A stretch of DNA of 56,871 nucleotides from Collinsella sp. (GCA_019414645.1 DXLP01000016.1:1-56871); one strand, 5' to 3'; positions 8,257-17,205 are shown, numbered from the stretch's first letter. Program-made: numbers and translations. The notes: a model not told the origin generated them from the sequence alone.

Positions 8257-9179
8257 TGGGTAACGTGAACATGGCCGTCGATTTCGGCGGCGTCAAGATG
8301 CAGAACCCCATCAACACCGCAGCCGGTACCTTTGGCTACGGATGGCAGTTCCAGAACTTCTTTGATGTCTCCCAACTGGGCGCCATCACCACCAAGGGTT
8401 GTGCTGCCGAGCCCTGGCCCGGCAACCCCGCGCCCCGCATGGCCGAGATCCCGGGCGGCATGATCAACTCCGTGGGCCTTCAGAACCCCGGCGTGGCTGC
8501 CTTTGCCCGTGAGTCCGGCCCGTGGCTCGAGCAGCTTTCCAAGGACGGTTGCCAGGTCATTTGCCAGGTTGCCGGCCACTCCGTTGACGAGTTTGTCCGC
8601 GCGCTCGAGATGTATGTCGAGCTGTGCCCCTGGGCTGCCGGTTACGAGATCAACGTGAGCTGCCCCAATATTGCCGCCGGCGGTGCCGCCATGGGCTCCT
8701 CGCCCGAGGGCGCCTCTGCCGTTATGGCTGCCTGCCGCAAGGTGACCGATAAGCCGCTGTTCGTCAAGATGGCTCCGGTTAACGTCGCCGAGATTGCCAA
8801 GGCTCTCGAGGCCGCGGGAGCCGATGGCCTTTCGGTCATTAACTCCATCCAGGGCATGGCCATCGACGTGCACACCCGCAAGTCCCGTGTGGCCAAGCCC
8901 AAGGGCGGCCTTTCGGGCCCGCTGTGCCACCACATTGCCGTGCGCATGGTCTGGGAGGTCGCTCAGGCCGTCGATATCCCCATCAACGGCGTCGGCGGTG
9001 TCATGACGGGCGAAGATGCGGCCGAGTTTATCCTGGCTGGCGCCACCTGCGTGTCGGTCGGCATGGCCAACTTCGTCGATCCGTGCGCTTCGCTCAAGAT
9101 CGCGCACGAGCTCGAGGCCTGGGCGGAGTCCCAGGGCGTGAAGGACATCAACGAGCTGGTAGGTGCTTTCGAATGCTAG
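8256..9179 (+). CDS. pyrD: dihydroorotate dehydrogenase B, catalytic subunit
   Basis: This FMN enzyme oxidises dihydroorotate to orotate together with PyrK. At 307 residues it matches class 1B enzymes: it begins with the VDFGGVKMQNP strand, has the TAAGTFGYG and TKGCAAEPW segments, and carries the active-site cysteine loop in INVSCPN. The late GGVMTGEDAAEF motif binds the FMN phosphate. GTG at 8256 overlaps the pyrK stop by one base. The 3' end overlaps pyrF by 7 bp. The NAD+-linked form is typical of anaerobes and Gram-positive bacteria. Confidence 0.96.
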   Translation: MGNVNMAVDFGGVKMQNPINTAAGTFGYGWQFQNFFDVSQLGAITTKGCAAEPWPGNPAPRMAEIPGGMINSVGLQNPGVAAFARESGPWLEQLSKDGCQVICQVAGHSVDEFVRALEMYVELCPWAAGYEINVSCPNIAAGGAAMGSSPEGASAVMAACRKVTDKPLFVKMAPVNVAEIAKALEAAGADGLSVINSIQGMAIDVHTRKSRVAKPKGGLSGPLCHHIAVRMVWEVAQAVDIPINGVGGVMTGEDAAEFILAGATCVSVGMANFVDPCASLKIAHELEAWAESQGVKDINELVGAFEC

Positions 9180-9889
9180 AGACCGATGCCCGCGACCGCG
9201 TTATCGTTGCCCTCGACTGCGACCGTGAGCGTGCGCTTGAGCTCGCCCATGAACTTTCTGGTCATGCTGCTTGGCTCAAGGTGGGCATGACGCTCTATTA
9301 CGCTGAGGGCCCCGAGATCGTCAAGACGTTCAAGGACCTGGGCTTTAAGGTCTTCCTCGACCTCAAGTTCCATGACATTCCGCATCAGGTGCGCGGTGCC
9401 GCCCGTTCCGCCTCGCTTGCCGGTGCCGACCTGCTTTCGGTCCACGGTCTGGGCTCGGGCGCTATGCTCGCTGCCTGCCGCGAGGGTGCCGAGGAGGCTC
9501 GCGAGGACCGCGCCAAGCTCGTTGCCATTACCGTGCTCACGAGCATGAACCAGGATGCGCTGACCGAGATCGGTGTCGAGTCGCCCGTGGCCGAGGAGGC
9601 CGCCCGCCTGGCAAAGCTTGCCCAGGCTAACGGCATCGACGGCATCGTGTGCTCGCCGATGGAGGCTCACGACATGCGTGAGATGTTGGGTCCCGATGCC
9701 CTGATCGTGACTCCGGGTGTGCGTCCGGTTGGTGCCGCCCTTGGTGACCAGTCCCGCGTGGCGACGCCTTCCCAGGCTATCGAGCGTGGCGCAAGCCACA
9801 TTGTGGTGGGCCGTCCCATCACCGGTGCCGACGATCCGGTTGCCGCCTTTGACGCCATCGTCGCCGAGCTTGTCGAAAACGTCGCGTAA
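9173..9889 (+). CDS. pyrF: orotidine 5'-phosphate decarboxylase
   Basis: PyrF decarboxylates OMP to UMP, the last step of the pathway. This is a 238-residue TIM barrel of the short bacterial group, with the catalytic DLKFHD motif (D63-K65-D68) and the phosphate-binding GVRPVGAALGDQ segment near the C-terminus. The ATG at 9173 lies inside the pyrD end. A longer frame opening at 8924 is pyrD in another frame and was rejected. The operon lacks pyrE (orotate phosphoribosyltransferase) and carAB, which must be elsewhere. Confidence 0.96.
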   Translation: MLETDARDRVIVALDCDRERALELAHELSGHAAWLKVGMTLYYAEGPEIVKTFKDLGFKVFLDLKFHDIPHQVRGAARSASLAGADLLSVHGLGSGAMLAACREGAEEAREDRAKLVAITVLTSMNQDALTEIGVESPVAEEAARLAKLAQANGIDGIVCSPMEAHDMREMLGPDALIVTPGVRPVGAALGDQSRVATPSQAIERGASHIVVGRPITGADDPVAAFDAIVAELVENVA

Positions 9890-9934
9890 AAGATTCCCCT
9901 AAGTCACCACTTTTGGGTCTCATTAGCACAAAAT

Positions 9935-9992
9935 AGCCCCTGTGCCTGCGTAAACTTTCCCATCCTTTGTGTGGAATCGCAGGCCAGGGGCT
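9935..9992 (+). terminator. long hairpin after pyrF, possible terminator
   Basis: AGCCCCTGTGCCTGCG (9935-9950) pairs with CGCAGGCCAGGGGCT (9978-9992) with one bulged T, giving about 15 bp with a 27-nt loop. It is followed by only a few T, so it may be an imperfect terminator or a structured 3' end of the pyr message. Confidence 0.4.
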
Positions 9993-10055
9993 TAACTTTG
10001 GGCGCAGTATATTGCACTTTTTGCGGGTATCGTCTAACCTATGGAGCCGCGATTG

Positions 10056-10087
10056 GGCATTTTGTACGTTCTACGTGCTAAAATGCC
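10056..10087. promoter_or_regulatory. inverted repeat upstream of mihF
   Basis: GGCATTTT (10056-10063) and AAAATGCC (10080-10087) are a perfect 8-bp inverted repeat with a 16-bp spacer, 41 bp before the mihF start. It lies in the promoter region and could be an operator, possibly autoregulatory. No clear -35/-10 pair was identified. Confidence 0.35.
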
Positions 10088-10128
10088 AATTATTGAATCA
10101 GATATAACCCAACTATTTGGAGGTACGA

Positions 10129-10437
10129 ATGGCACTCCCTCAGCTTACCGATGAGCAGCGCAAGCAGGCTCTTGAGAAGGCTGCTGCCGCACGTCACGCC
10201 CGCGCTGAGCTTCGCGAGCAGATCAAGAAGGGCGAGAAGTCCCTCGAGTCCGTGCTCAACTCCGATGACCCCATCGCTTCCCGCATGAAGGTTTCCACCC
10301 TCATCGAGTCTCTCCCTGGTTATGGCAAGGCCAAGGCCGCCAAGATCATGGAGGAGCTCGGTATCTCCGCTACCCGTCGCGTCCAGGGCCTCGGCGTCCG
10401 TCAGCGCGAGCAGCTCCTCGAGCAGCTGACCAAATAA
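10129..10437 (+). CDS. mihF: integration host factor, actinobacterial type (mIHF)
   Basis: This nucleoid-associated protein bends DNA. It belongs to the actinobacterial mIHF family, unrelated in fold to HU/IHF. The 102-residue product starts MALPQLTDEQ and has a basic N-terminal helix plus a helix-two-turn-helix segment resembling the H2TH of S13 (LIESLPGYGKAKAAKIMEEL, about residues 62-81). ATG at 10129 follows GGAGG; an in-frame ATG at 10117 has no ribosome site. Its position directly before gmk and rpoZ is the conserved actinobacterial arrangement and is the best taxonomic clue in the window. Confidence 0.93.
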   Translation: MALPQLTDEQRKQALEKAAAARHARAELREQIKKGEKSLESVLNSDDPIASRMKVSTLIESLPGYGKAKAAKIMEELGISATRRVQGLGVRQREQLLEQLTK

Positions 10438-11007
10438 GTGAGCGCTCAGGATTCCAAGCTCTTTGTGATTTCTGGACCGTCAGGCGCAGGCAAGGGTACG
10501 CTCGTCACTCGTGTGCGCGAGCGCCGCTCGAACCTGGGCCTGACGGTTTCGGCTACCACGCGAGCACCACGCAAAGGTGAGGTCGACGGCGTCAACTACT
10601 TTTTTCTGACGCGCGAGGAGTTCGACCGCCGCGTGGCAAACGGTGAGTTTGTTGAGTGGGCCGAGGTCCACGGTAACTGCTACGGCACGTTGGTGAGCGA
10701 GGTCCAGTCCAAGCTCGCCTCTGGTTCGTCTCTCATCTTGGAGATCGATGTCCAGGGTGCCCTGCAGGTGAAGGAGCGTTTCCCCGAGGCCGTGCTGATC
10801 TTTATCAAGCCGCCTTCGCTTGAGGTGCTCCGCGAGCGTCTAGTCGGTCGCGGTACCGAGACGCCCGAGACGATTGAGCTGCGTATGGCAAACGCCGCCG
10901 ATGAGCTTGCCCTTGCCGACCGCTACGACGACGTCGTGGTTAATGACGATCTCGACCGCGCGACCGATGAACTCGTTCGCGTTCTCGATATGCATGAAAG
11001 GATCTGA
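10438..11007 (+). CDS. gmk: guanylate kinase
   Basis: Gmk phosphorylates GMP to GDP. The 189-residue protein has the P-loop GPSGAGKGT at 13-21, the GMP-binding SATTRAPRKGEVDGVNYFF segment and the EWAEVHGNCYGT loop. The GTG at 10438 starts immediately after the mihF stop codon with no intervening base, so it is translationally coupled. Length and motifs are standard. Confidence 0.96.
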   Translation: MSAQDSKLFVISGPSGAGKGTLVTRVRERRSNLGLTVSATTRAPRKGEVDGVNYFFLTREEFDRRVANGEFVEWAEVHGNCYGTLVSEVQSKLASGSSLILEIDVQGALQVKERFPEAVLIFIKPPSLEVLRERLVGRGTETPETIELRMANAADELALADRYDDVVVNDDLDRATDELVRVLDMHERI

Positions 11008-11012
11008 GGTCC

Positions 11013-11294
11013 GTGTCCGTTGTAAAGCCTTGCATTGACGATCTTTTGGAGAAGACCGATCACAACCGCTTCCTGCTCGCTTCGCTTGCCTCCAAGCGCG
11101 CCTGCGACATCAATAGCATGCTGCGTGGCCAGCACAACCGCGTGCTTGCCGTCCAGGATGTCGATGACATCACCATCGGGCTTTCCGGTGCCGATACCAT
11201 CTCGATGGCTATGGACGAGATTGTCGACGGCGACATCTCTTACGACGAGGCCCGTTACGAGAAGGCGCTCGGCCACAAGGTTGCTGAAGCCTAA
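11013..11294 (+). CDS. rpoZ: DNA-directed RNA polymerase omega subunit
   Basis: Omega promotes assembly of beta' into RNA polymerase. The 93-residue product begins MSVVKPCIDDLLEKT and has the conserved core NRFLLASLASKRA with the following helix. GTG at 11013 lies 5 bp after gmk and has a GAGG-like site upstream. The gmk-rpoZ linkage is common in bacteria and supports the call despite the short length. Confidence 0.93.
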   Translation: MSVVKPCIDDLLEKTDHNRFLLASLASKRACDINSMLRGQHNRVLAVQDVDDITIGLSGADTISMAMDEIVDGDISYDEARYEKALGHKVAEA

Positions 11295-12539
11295 ATGGCG
11301 GCTCGCGTCTGCCTGGTCCACTATCACGAGGTTGGACTGAAGGGTAAGAACCGCGCACATTTTGAGCATATCCTCATGGATAACATCAAGGCGGCCTTGG
11401 CCGCCTTTTCCGTGAATGCCGTGTCTCGAATTTCCGGTTATATCCTCGTGACCTTTAACGAGCATCAGGCCGATGAGGCGGCGCGTGTCATTCGCACCGT
11501 TCCCGGCGTTGCTCGTGTGTCTTTGGCGTATCACACTAACCGCGACCCGCAGGAGTACTGTGCCGCCGCCGTCAAGGCGCTGCGCGAGTTTGGTCCTTTC
11601 GATTCGTTTAAGGTGCACGCCAAGCGCTCCAATACCGACTATGAGCTCACCTCGATTGATATCAATCGTCAGGTGGGCGAGGTACTGTGCGAGGCCTTCC
11701 CCGATAAAAAGGTTCAAATGCATGACCCCGATGCGATGGTGCACGTACTGGTGGTCCAGGGTAGCGTCTACGTGTATGCGCGCTCCGAGCGTGGCGTGGG
11801 CGGTCTGCCGGTGGGTTCTGCCGGCAAGGTCGTGACGCTGTTGTCGTCGGGTATCGATTCTCCGGTGGCGACCTGGATGCTCGCGCGTCGCGGCGCGGTG
11901 TGCGTGCCGGTACATTTCTCCGGTCGTCCGCAGACGCCCGATACGAGCGAGTATTTGGTGCAGGACATCATCCGTGCGCTTGAGCCGGGTGTCCAGATCG
12001 GCCGCCTGTACGTGGTGCCGTTTGGCGACTGCCAGCGTGAGATTTCGGTCACCTGTCCCAGCAACCTGCGCGTGATTATGTATCGCCGCATTATGTATTC
12101 GGTTGCCGAGCGCATTGCACACATCGAGGGTGCCAAGGCTATCGTTACGGGCGAATCACTTGGGCAGGTTGCCTCCCAAACGCTTGAGAACATCATGGCC
12201 GTCAACGAGGCCGTGAAGATCCCCGTGTTCCGTCCTCTCATCGGTTCGGACAAGCAGGAGATCATCGCGCGCGCCGGGGAGATCGGCACGTTCGATATCT
12301 CGACTGAGGCCGCTCCCGACTGCTGCACGCTGTTTATGCCGCGCCGTCCCGAGACGCACGCTAAACTCGATGCCGTGCATGAGGCGTGGGAGCTGTTCGA
12401 TCACGAGGAGATGATTGAGCGTTTGCTCAAACAGACCGAGTATATCGACTTCGAGAGCAACACGTATAAGACCCCTAAGACCTTAAAACGCAAACATTCC
12501 GAGCTCGCTCCACGTGAGATTTACCAAGATCACGAATAA
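11295..12539 (+). CDS. thiI: tRNA 4-thiouridine synthetase ThiI
   Basis: ThiI adenylates U8 of tRNA and inserts sulfur to form 4-thiouridine; in some bacteria it also serves thiamine synthesis. The 414-residue protein has an N-terminal ferredoxin-like plus THUMP region (about 1-165) and a PP-loop ATPase domain with SSGIDSP at 184-190. The C-terminal rhodanese domain found in E. coli ThiI is absent, as in many Gram-positive bacteria, so sulfur must come from a partner cysteine desulfurase that is not encoded nearby. ATG at 11295 directly follows the rpoZ stop. Confidence 0.93.
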   Translation: MAARVCLVHYHEVGLKGKNRAHFEHILMDNIKAALAAFSVNAVSRISGYILVTFNEHQADEAARVIRTVPGVARVSLAYHTNRDPQEYCAAAVKALREFGPFDSFKVHAKRSNTDYELTSIDINRQVGEVLCEAFPDKKVQMHDPDAMVHVLVVQGSVYVYARSERGVGGLPVGSAGKVVTLLSSGIDSPVATWMLARRGAVCVPVHFSGRPQTPDTSEYLVQDIIRALEPGVQIGRLYVVPFGDCQREISVTCPSNLRVIMYRRIMYSVAERIAHIEGAKAIVTGESLGQVASQTLENIMAVNEAVKIPVFRPLIGSDKQEIIARAGEIGTFDISTEAAPDCCTLFMPRRPETHAKLDAVHEAWELFDHEEMIERLLKQTEYIDFESNTYKTPKTLKRKHSELAPREIYQDHE

Positions 12540-12549
12540 TATTGTGTAT

Positions 12550-12583
12550 AGACCGGCGGTGATTTTGCATCGTCGGTCTTTTT
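12550..12583 (+). terminator. thiI rho-independent terminator
   Basis: A 12-bp stem with two G-T pairs (12550-12561 with 12568-12579) and a 6-nt loop is followed by five T, 10 bp after the thiI stop. Confidence 0.8.
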
Positions 12584-12656
12584 CTATCTGGGCATTAGGC
12601 GACAAACGGTTCATCTGTCGACGTCTGCCTGAATAAATGGACACTTTTCAGCAAGG

Positions 12657-12675
12657 TTTTGGTCAGCTTTTGGTT
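12657..12675 (+). promoter_or_regulatory. two phased TTTTGGT motifs upstream of comEA
   Basis: TTTTGGTC at 12657-12664 and TTTTGGTT at 12668-12675 are spaced exactly 11 bp apart, about 80 bp before the comEA start. The same motif and period form a larger array upstream of recA, suggesting a shared DNA-binding regulator. Confidence 0.4.
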
Positions 12676-12753
12676 TGACCGTGGAAACTGGTGTGGGCGT
12701 GCGGAGTCTGCGGCGCTCGTTTCCTGACACGATGGTGTTGGGAGGTGTTTGCT

Positions 12754-13464
12754 ATGGCGCAGCGCGAGCAACACGAACGGGTTAAACGGATGGACCGCTG
12801 GGCAGAAAAGCTGCTCGGCCATAAGGCGGTGGTCGTGGCGATTCTGGTTGCCATTGCCGCTGCGAGTGGCCTGGCGATGGCAAATTTTGGTGGCCATTCC
12901 AGCAACGTGTCGTTTGAGCGTAGTGACGAGGCAGGCGCCTCGGATGTGCGAGGGGACGGGGATGTGTCACCTGATGATGCCGATGAGTCGTCTGCCAAGA
13001 GTTCTTCTGCCGCCGAGGTGTACGTCGATGTGGATGGCGCCGTTGTGAGGCCTGGCGTGTACCGGCTCAAAGGCGGAGCGCGGGTATCCCAGGCAATCGA
13101 TGCTGCCGGAGGGCTTACGGCCGAGGCGGATGTGACAGGGCTTAATCGTGCGTCCAAGATCACAGATGGTCAAAAGATCTATGTGCCGACGGTGGGGGAG
13201 CAACAAGCGGCTGTGGCGGTCGGCGGGGCCGAAAGCGGTGCTGCCACGACTCCTGGTGCGGGGTCTTCGTCGGGGCTCGTGAACATCAATACGGCAAGTG
13301 CGGCGGAGCTGCAGACGCTTTCGGGCATCGGGCCTTCTATGGCCCAGTCAATTATCGACGAACGGACGCAAAACGGGGCCTTTGCCTCGGTTGATGACCT
13401 TATGCGCGTATCGGGGATCGGTGAGAAGAAGCTCGCCAAAATCAAAGATTGCATCTGCGTATGA
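12754..13464 (+). CDS. comEA: ComEA, DNA receptor for uptake
   Basis: ComEA is a membrane-anchored double-strand DNA-binding protein of the natural-transformation machinery. The 236-residue product has a short basic cytoplasmic N-terminus, one membrane segment (about 25-45), a Ser/Asp-rich linker, an SLBB domain (VYVDVDGAVVRPGVY onward) and two C-terminal helix-hairpin-helix motifs (VNINTASAAELQTLSGIG and LMRVSGIGEKKLAKI). ATG at 12754 follows GGAGG; upstream in-frame ATG at 12691 was rejected for lack of a site. The stop overlaps the comEC ATG (ATGA). Confidence 0.94.
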   Translation: MAQREQHERVKRMDRWAEKLLGHKAVVVAILVAIAAASGLAMANFGGHSSNVSFERSDEAGASDVRGDGDVSPDDADESSAKSSSAAEVYVDVDGAVVRPGVYRLKGGARVSQAIDAAGGLTAEADVTGLNRASKITDGQKIYVPTVGEQQAAVAVGGAESGAATTPGAGSSSGLVNINTASAAELQTLSGIGPSMAQSIIDERTQNGAFASVDDLMRVSGIGEKKLAKIKDCICV

Positions 13465-15764
13465 GTGCGACCGAGCGCGAGCATGTGATGCCACCGCGGC
13501 CCTTGATGCCGTGGACGATGGTCCTTTGTGCCGGTTTGTGTGCGAGCTGTGGCTTGGTGCTTAACGTGGCAGCCGATGTGCTGCTGGGAGAGCGGGCAGC
13601 GCCCGTTATATTGCTTATGGCCATTCCCGTTGCGGCTGCGGCGTGCATCGTATTGGCTCGGTCCTGCATGCGTCTTGTGCGATGGAAGCGATGGCTGTAT
13701 GCCGCGGCTCTCGGCCTCGTGGCGGGGGCGGTCGTGTCCGCTGGTTGGGCGATAGGGGCGCTGCGCGCTTCGAGGGCATTGGATAATCGGGCTGCGAGCA
13801 GTCTCGAATTTTATGTGCAGGGCGATCCGTCCATCAATGACGGTTCGTACTCCTATACCTGCGATGCGTATGCGGGCGAAAAGCGCTTGGGTCAGGTACG
13901 GCTGTCGTGTGATCATGAACTCGACGCCGGTTCGCATGTACGTGCTATCGGTCGAATTTCGCGGTTTGAGAATGATGCGTATGGGCGCTCACGCGTGCTT
14001 CGGGGCGAGCTTCGAAAGGTTAAAGTCGTCCGGTTGGTATCGGTCGACGAGGGTTCTCCGGGGCCGTTGCTTTGGCTTCGAAACGAGCTCCTTGCCCTTA
14101 TCGCGCCCGCGACCGATCCAGCGCGCTCGCTTATTGCCGGCGTTGTCTGCGGACGCTCGGCCGAGCTGCGTGCCCTGCCGGCGGGCGATTGGTTTTCGGT
14201 AACGGGCACCGCACATCTTATCGCCGTTTCGGGCAGTCATCTTGCCATCGTGGGGTTTGTGATTGAGAGCGCCCTGCAAAAGACGCGTCTCTCTCGTGGG
14301 CTGCAGCGGGGGCTGTTGGTGCTGGCCCTCGCTGCCTATACCGTCTTTACGGGCGCCTCGCCCTCGGCCGTGCGCGCGTGCTGTATGGTGGCGGTGACGC
14401 TTGTCGCCAACGGCGCCGGACGTCGTCGGCATGGCCTCTCGGCTCTTTTTTTGACCATGGCAATTTTTGTGTTGCTGCGGCCGACGGTATTGTTCGAAAT
14501 GGGTTTTCAGCTATCGTGCGCCAGTGTTTTTGCCATCCTTTGTTTTTGCCCCTACGCCACCTACGCCTTGGGCGAGTTGGGTGTGCCATCGGGCGTCGCC
14601 AGTATTTTGTCTGTCACGCTGTGCTCGCAGCTGGCGACACTTCCCGTTACGATTCCCGCATTTGAGACGTTTTCGCTCATTGCCCCGCTCGCAAATGCCG
14701 TGATCGGTCCGGTGATAAGCGTGCTGCTCGCTATATCGATTGTGCTGGTGCCCTGCTCGCTTGTGCCGCTGTTGCGTCACGGGGCGCTCGTGGTGCCCAT
14801 GATTGTCGCTCGCTGCGCCCTGTTCTTTGAGCAGCTCTTTGCTGCCGTTCCGGGCGCATCCGTAAGCGTGCCGCCCGGTACACCCTTGGTATACGTGGTG
14901 CCGTTTGCGCTGGCCGTCCTCTTGGTCTGGTGGCCACGCCCCTGCGCACGGCCCATGGCAGTGGGGCTGTTGTGCTTGATGCTTGCAGCGGGTGTTCCGT
15001 ATGTCTATTGGGATCGATGCGCACCGCCTTCGGTAACGGTCCTCGATGTTGGCCAGGCCGATGCGATTCTGGTTCGTCAGGGTGGCACCGTGGCGCTCGT
15101 CGACTGTGGGCTCGATGAGCGCGTGGTGTCGGCGTTGGTTCGCAACAATGTCCACCATATCGACGCCGTCTTCGTGACGCATTGGGACGAAGACCATTGG
15201 GGTGGTCTTCCCGATGTGCTCGATCAGTTTTCGGTTGGAACCATTGCGGTCGCGGCCGATGCGCTAGAAGGCGCGCCTGCTGAGGTTCTGAATCGCCCCG
15301 GCGTTACGTATCGGCAGGTGGCCCGCGGAGACACGTTCGATATCGGCGCATTTCGGGCTCGTGTGATGTGGCCGTTTGACACGGTGGATGGCGAGGGCAA
15401 TGAGGACTCGCTTGTCTTGCTGCTTTCCTATGCTAGGGAAGGCAAGAGCCTGCGCGTGCTCCTCACCGGTGATGCCGAGCTCGATCAGGAGTGCGAGTTT
15501 GTGCAGGCGGTGGGCGATATCGATGTGCTCAAGCTGGGGCATCACGGCTCAAAAGTTTCCGTCGACACTGACCTACTGGAAACGCTTAAGCCCGAGCTCT
15601 CTATCGCGAGTGCGGGCGAGGGCAACCGCTACGGTCATCCATCCGATGCCTGCATCGATGCCGTTCGCGATGCGGGTGGCGTGTTCGCATGCACCATCGA
15701 ACAGGGAGATATCACTGTCTCGCCGACTGCAACCGGTTTTGCCATGCGATGTCAGCGACCTTGA
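13461..15764 (+). CDS. comEC: ComEC/Rec2 DNA translocation channel
   Basis: ComEC forms the membrane channel that takes up single-stranded DNA. The 767-residue protein has membrane segments at the N-terminus, a DUF4131-type soluble domain, the Competence-domain helix bundle (GTAHLIAVSGSHLAIVGF onward), and a C-terminal metallo-beta-lactamase domain with VLDVGQADAILV, the metal motif THWDEDHWGG and KLGHHGSKVS. ATG at 13461 overlaps the comEA stop and is preferred to an in-frame TTG at 13449. All three canonical domains are intact, so the uptake apparatus is probably functional here. Confidence 0.95.
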   Translation: MSATEREHVMPPRPLMPWTMVLCAGLCASCGLVLNVAADVLLGERAAPVILLMAIPVAAAACIVLARSCMRLVRWKRWLYAAALGLVAGAVVSAGWAIGALRASRALDNRAASSLEFYVQGDPSINDGSYSYTCDAYAGEKRLGQVRLSCDHELDAGSHVRAIGRISRFENDAYGRSRVLRGELRKVKVVRLVSVDEGSPGPLLWLRNELLALIAPATDPARSLIAGVVCGRSAELRALPAGDWFSVTGTAHLIAVSGSHLAIVGFVIESALQKTRLSRGLQRGLLVLALAAYTVFTGASPSAVRACCMVAVTLVANGAGRRRHGLSALFLTMAIFVLLRPTVLFEMGFQLSCASVFAILCFCPYATYALGELGVPSGVASILSVTLCSQLATLPVTIPAFETFSLIAPLANAVIGPVISVLLAISIVLVPCSLVPLLRHGALVVPMIVARCALFFEQLFAAVPGASVSVPPGTPLVYVVPFALAVLLVWWPRPCARPMAVGLLCLMLAAGVPYVYWDRCAPPSVTVLDVGQADAILVRQGGTVALVDCGLDERVVSALVRNNVHHIDAVFVTHWDEDHWGGLPDVLDQFSVGTIAVAADALEGAPAEVLNRPGVTYRQVARGDTFDIGAFRARVMWPFDTVDGEGNEDSLVLLLSYAREGKSLRVLLTGDAELDQECEFVQAVGDIDVLKLGHHGSKVSVDTDLLETLKPELSIASAGEGNRYGHPSDACIDAVRDAGGVFACTIEQGDITVSPTATGFAMRCQRP

Positions 15765-15842
15765 TGCTGCCGTTGGCGTGGGACCAACCCGTGGGATAGA
15801 ATGACACGGTACGAGCACGAGAGCCTGCGGGAGGGGAGCGCG

Positions 15843-16805
15843 ATGTCCGAAACCGGTCTTTTGCCGGCGTATCTGATCGTCGGTACCGACGGAGTCAAAC
15901 GCGACCACGCCGTCTCGCGTATGAAGGCTCGTCTGGAAAAGACGGGCATGGTCGAGTTCAACCTCGACGAGCGCGATATGACCAAAGACCCCGATATCGA
16001 GTCGATTATCGGGTCGCTTAACACCTTTCCCATGGGCAGCGAGTTTCGCCTGGTAATCCTTGACGGCTGCTCAAAACTCGTCAAAGCGATCTCCGAGCCG
16101 CTTGTCGAGTATCTGGCGAGTCCCAGCCCCACGACGGTTTGCCTCATCATCGCCGATTCGCTTGCCAAGAGCACGCGCCTGTACAAGGCAATCGCCAAGA
16201 TTGACAAGAAGGCCGTGATCGACTGTTCGGGCACCAAGCGCTGGGAGCTCCCGCGCCGCGTGCAGCAGATGGCGACGCAGCACGGAAAGTCCATCTCGAC
16301 GGCGGCCGCCGAGGAGCTCGTTTCGCGCTCGGGTGAGAACACTCGCATGCTCGATAACGACTTGGCCAAGCTTGCCCAGATGGTCGAGGCGCCGCAAATT
16401 GAGCTTGCCGATGTGGAACGCTGGATCGTGCGCACGGCCGAAGTCCAGCCCTGGGATTTTCTCAACGCGGTCTCGGCTCGTGATATGCGCCGCTCGCTTG
16501 AGCTCTTTGGGCTGTTACCAACCAAGAGCTATGTGTGGACCTACACGCTGCTGTGCGGACGCATTCGCGAGCTTATCGTCGCCAAGGCACTCGATGCGCG
16601 TGGACAGGGCCGCGAGCTTGCCGCGACGCTCAAGCTCCAGTCTTGGCAGGTCAAGAATCACCTGACCTGGGCGCGTCGTTTTTCGATGACCGAGCTCGTT
16701 GCCGCGCTCGAGGGCGCGGTCGATGTGGAGCTCGCATTGAAGGGTTCGGCTGATTCCCAGACCGCGCTTTTGCTCTGGATTACGAACATCTTGAGAAAAT
16801 CGTGA
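15843..16805 (+). CDS. holA: DNA polymerase III delta subunit
   Basis: HolA is the clamp-loader subunit that opens the beta clamp. The 320-residue product shows the family's degenerate AAA+ architecture: N-terminal YLIVGTDGVKRDHAVSRM, the segment LVILDGCSKLVKA, and a C-terminal helical collar ending in LLLWITNILRKS. ATG at 15843 follows GGGAGGGGAG. Its location after comEC and before rpsT is a widely conserved arrangement in Gram-positive bacteria, which strengthens the assignment of this poorly conserved family. Confidence 0.92.
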   Translation: MSETGLLPAYLIVGTDGVKRDHAVSRMKARLEKTGMVEFNLDERDMTKDPDIESIIGSLNTFPMGSEFRLVILDGCSKLVKAISEPLVEYLASPSPTTVCLIIADSLAKSTRLYKAIAKIDKKAVIDCSGTKRWELPRRVQQMATQHGKSISTAAAEELVSRSGENTRMLDNDLAKLAQMVEAPQIELADVERWIVRTAEVQPWDFLNAVSARDMRRSLELFGLLPTKSYVWTYTLLCGRIRELIVAKALDARGQGRELAATLKLQSWQVKNHLTWARRFSMTELVAALEGAVDVELALKGSADSQTALLLWITNILRKS

Positions 16806-16854
16806 TGATACCTGCCTATTTGACAAATTCGTTCTATCCCTTTGAGGGGGAGCG

Positions 16855-16863
16855 TGCTATAGT
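16855..16863 (+). promoter_or_regulatory. rpsT extended -10 promoter element
   Basis: TGCTATAGT at 16855-16863 (-10 box at 16858-16863) lies 75 bp before rpsT and matches the extended -10 box seen before rpmB. A TTGACA at 16820-16825 is too far (32 bp) to be its -35. Confidence 0.45.
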
Positions 16864-16938
16864 AGGCGCTTGCATGACCTCACCGTGTCTCAGAGGTGTC
16901 ATACATTTTTTGCAAGGAACTCGAAAGGAACTCCAGAA

Positions 16939-17205
16939 GTGGCAAACATCAAGTCTCAGAAGAAGCGTATCCGCACCAATGAGGCAGCTCGCATGCGTAA
17001 CAAGGCTGTCAAGTCCGAGCTCAAGACGCTGACCAAGCACGTCCAGTCCGCCGTCGCCGAGGGCGACGCCGAGAAGGCCCAGGCTGCCCTCAAGACCGTC
17101 ACCAAGCGTCTCGACATGGCTGCCGCCAAGCATGTTATCCACAAGAACCAGGCTTCCAACCGCAAGTCCGGTCTTGCCAAGCTCGTGAACAGCATCAACG
17201 CCTAA
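16939..17205 (+). CDS. rpsT: 30S ribosomal protein S20
   Basis: S20 binds 16S rRNA early in small-subunit assembly. The 88-residue product has the typical start (M)[14 protein letters not shown] and C-terminal [15 protein letters not shown], almost entirely basic helix. The start is GTG at 16939 with AAAGGA upstream; an in-frame ATG at 16870 would add 23 unrelated residues. A non-ATG start of rpsT is known in E. coli, where it relates to autoregulation. Its own promoter and a strong terminator make it monocistronic. Confidence 0.95.
   Translation: MANIKSQKKRIRTNEAARMRNKAVKSELKTLTKHVQSAVAEGDAEKAQAALKTVTKRLDMAAAKHVIHKNQASNRKSGLAKLVNSINA

Noticed and set aside
16820..16863. TTGACA (16820) paired with TATAGT (16858) as the rpsT promoter
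   Set aside because: The 32-bp spacer is far too long; the TGCTATAGT extended -10 is kept as the only supported element.
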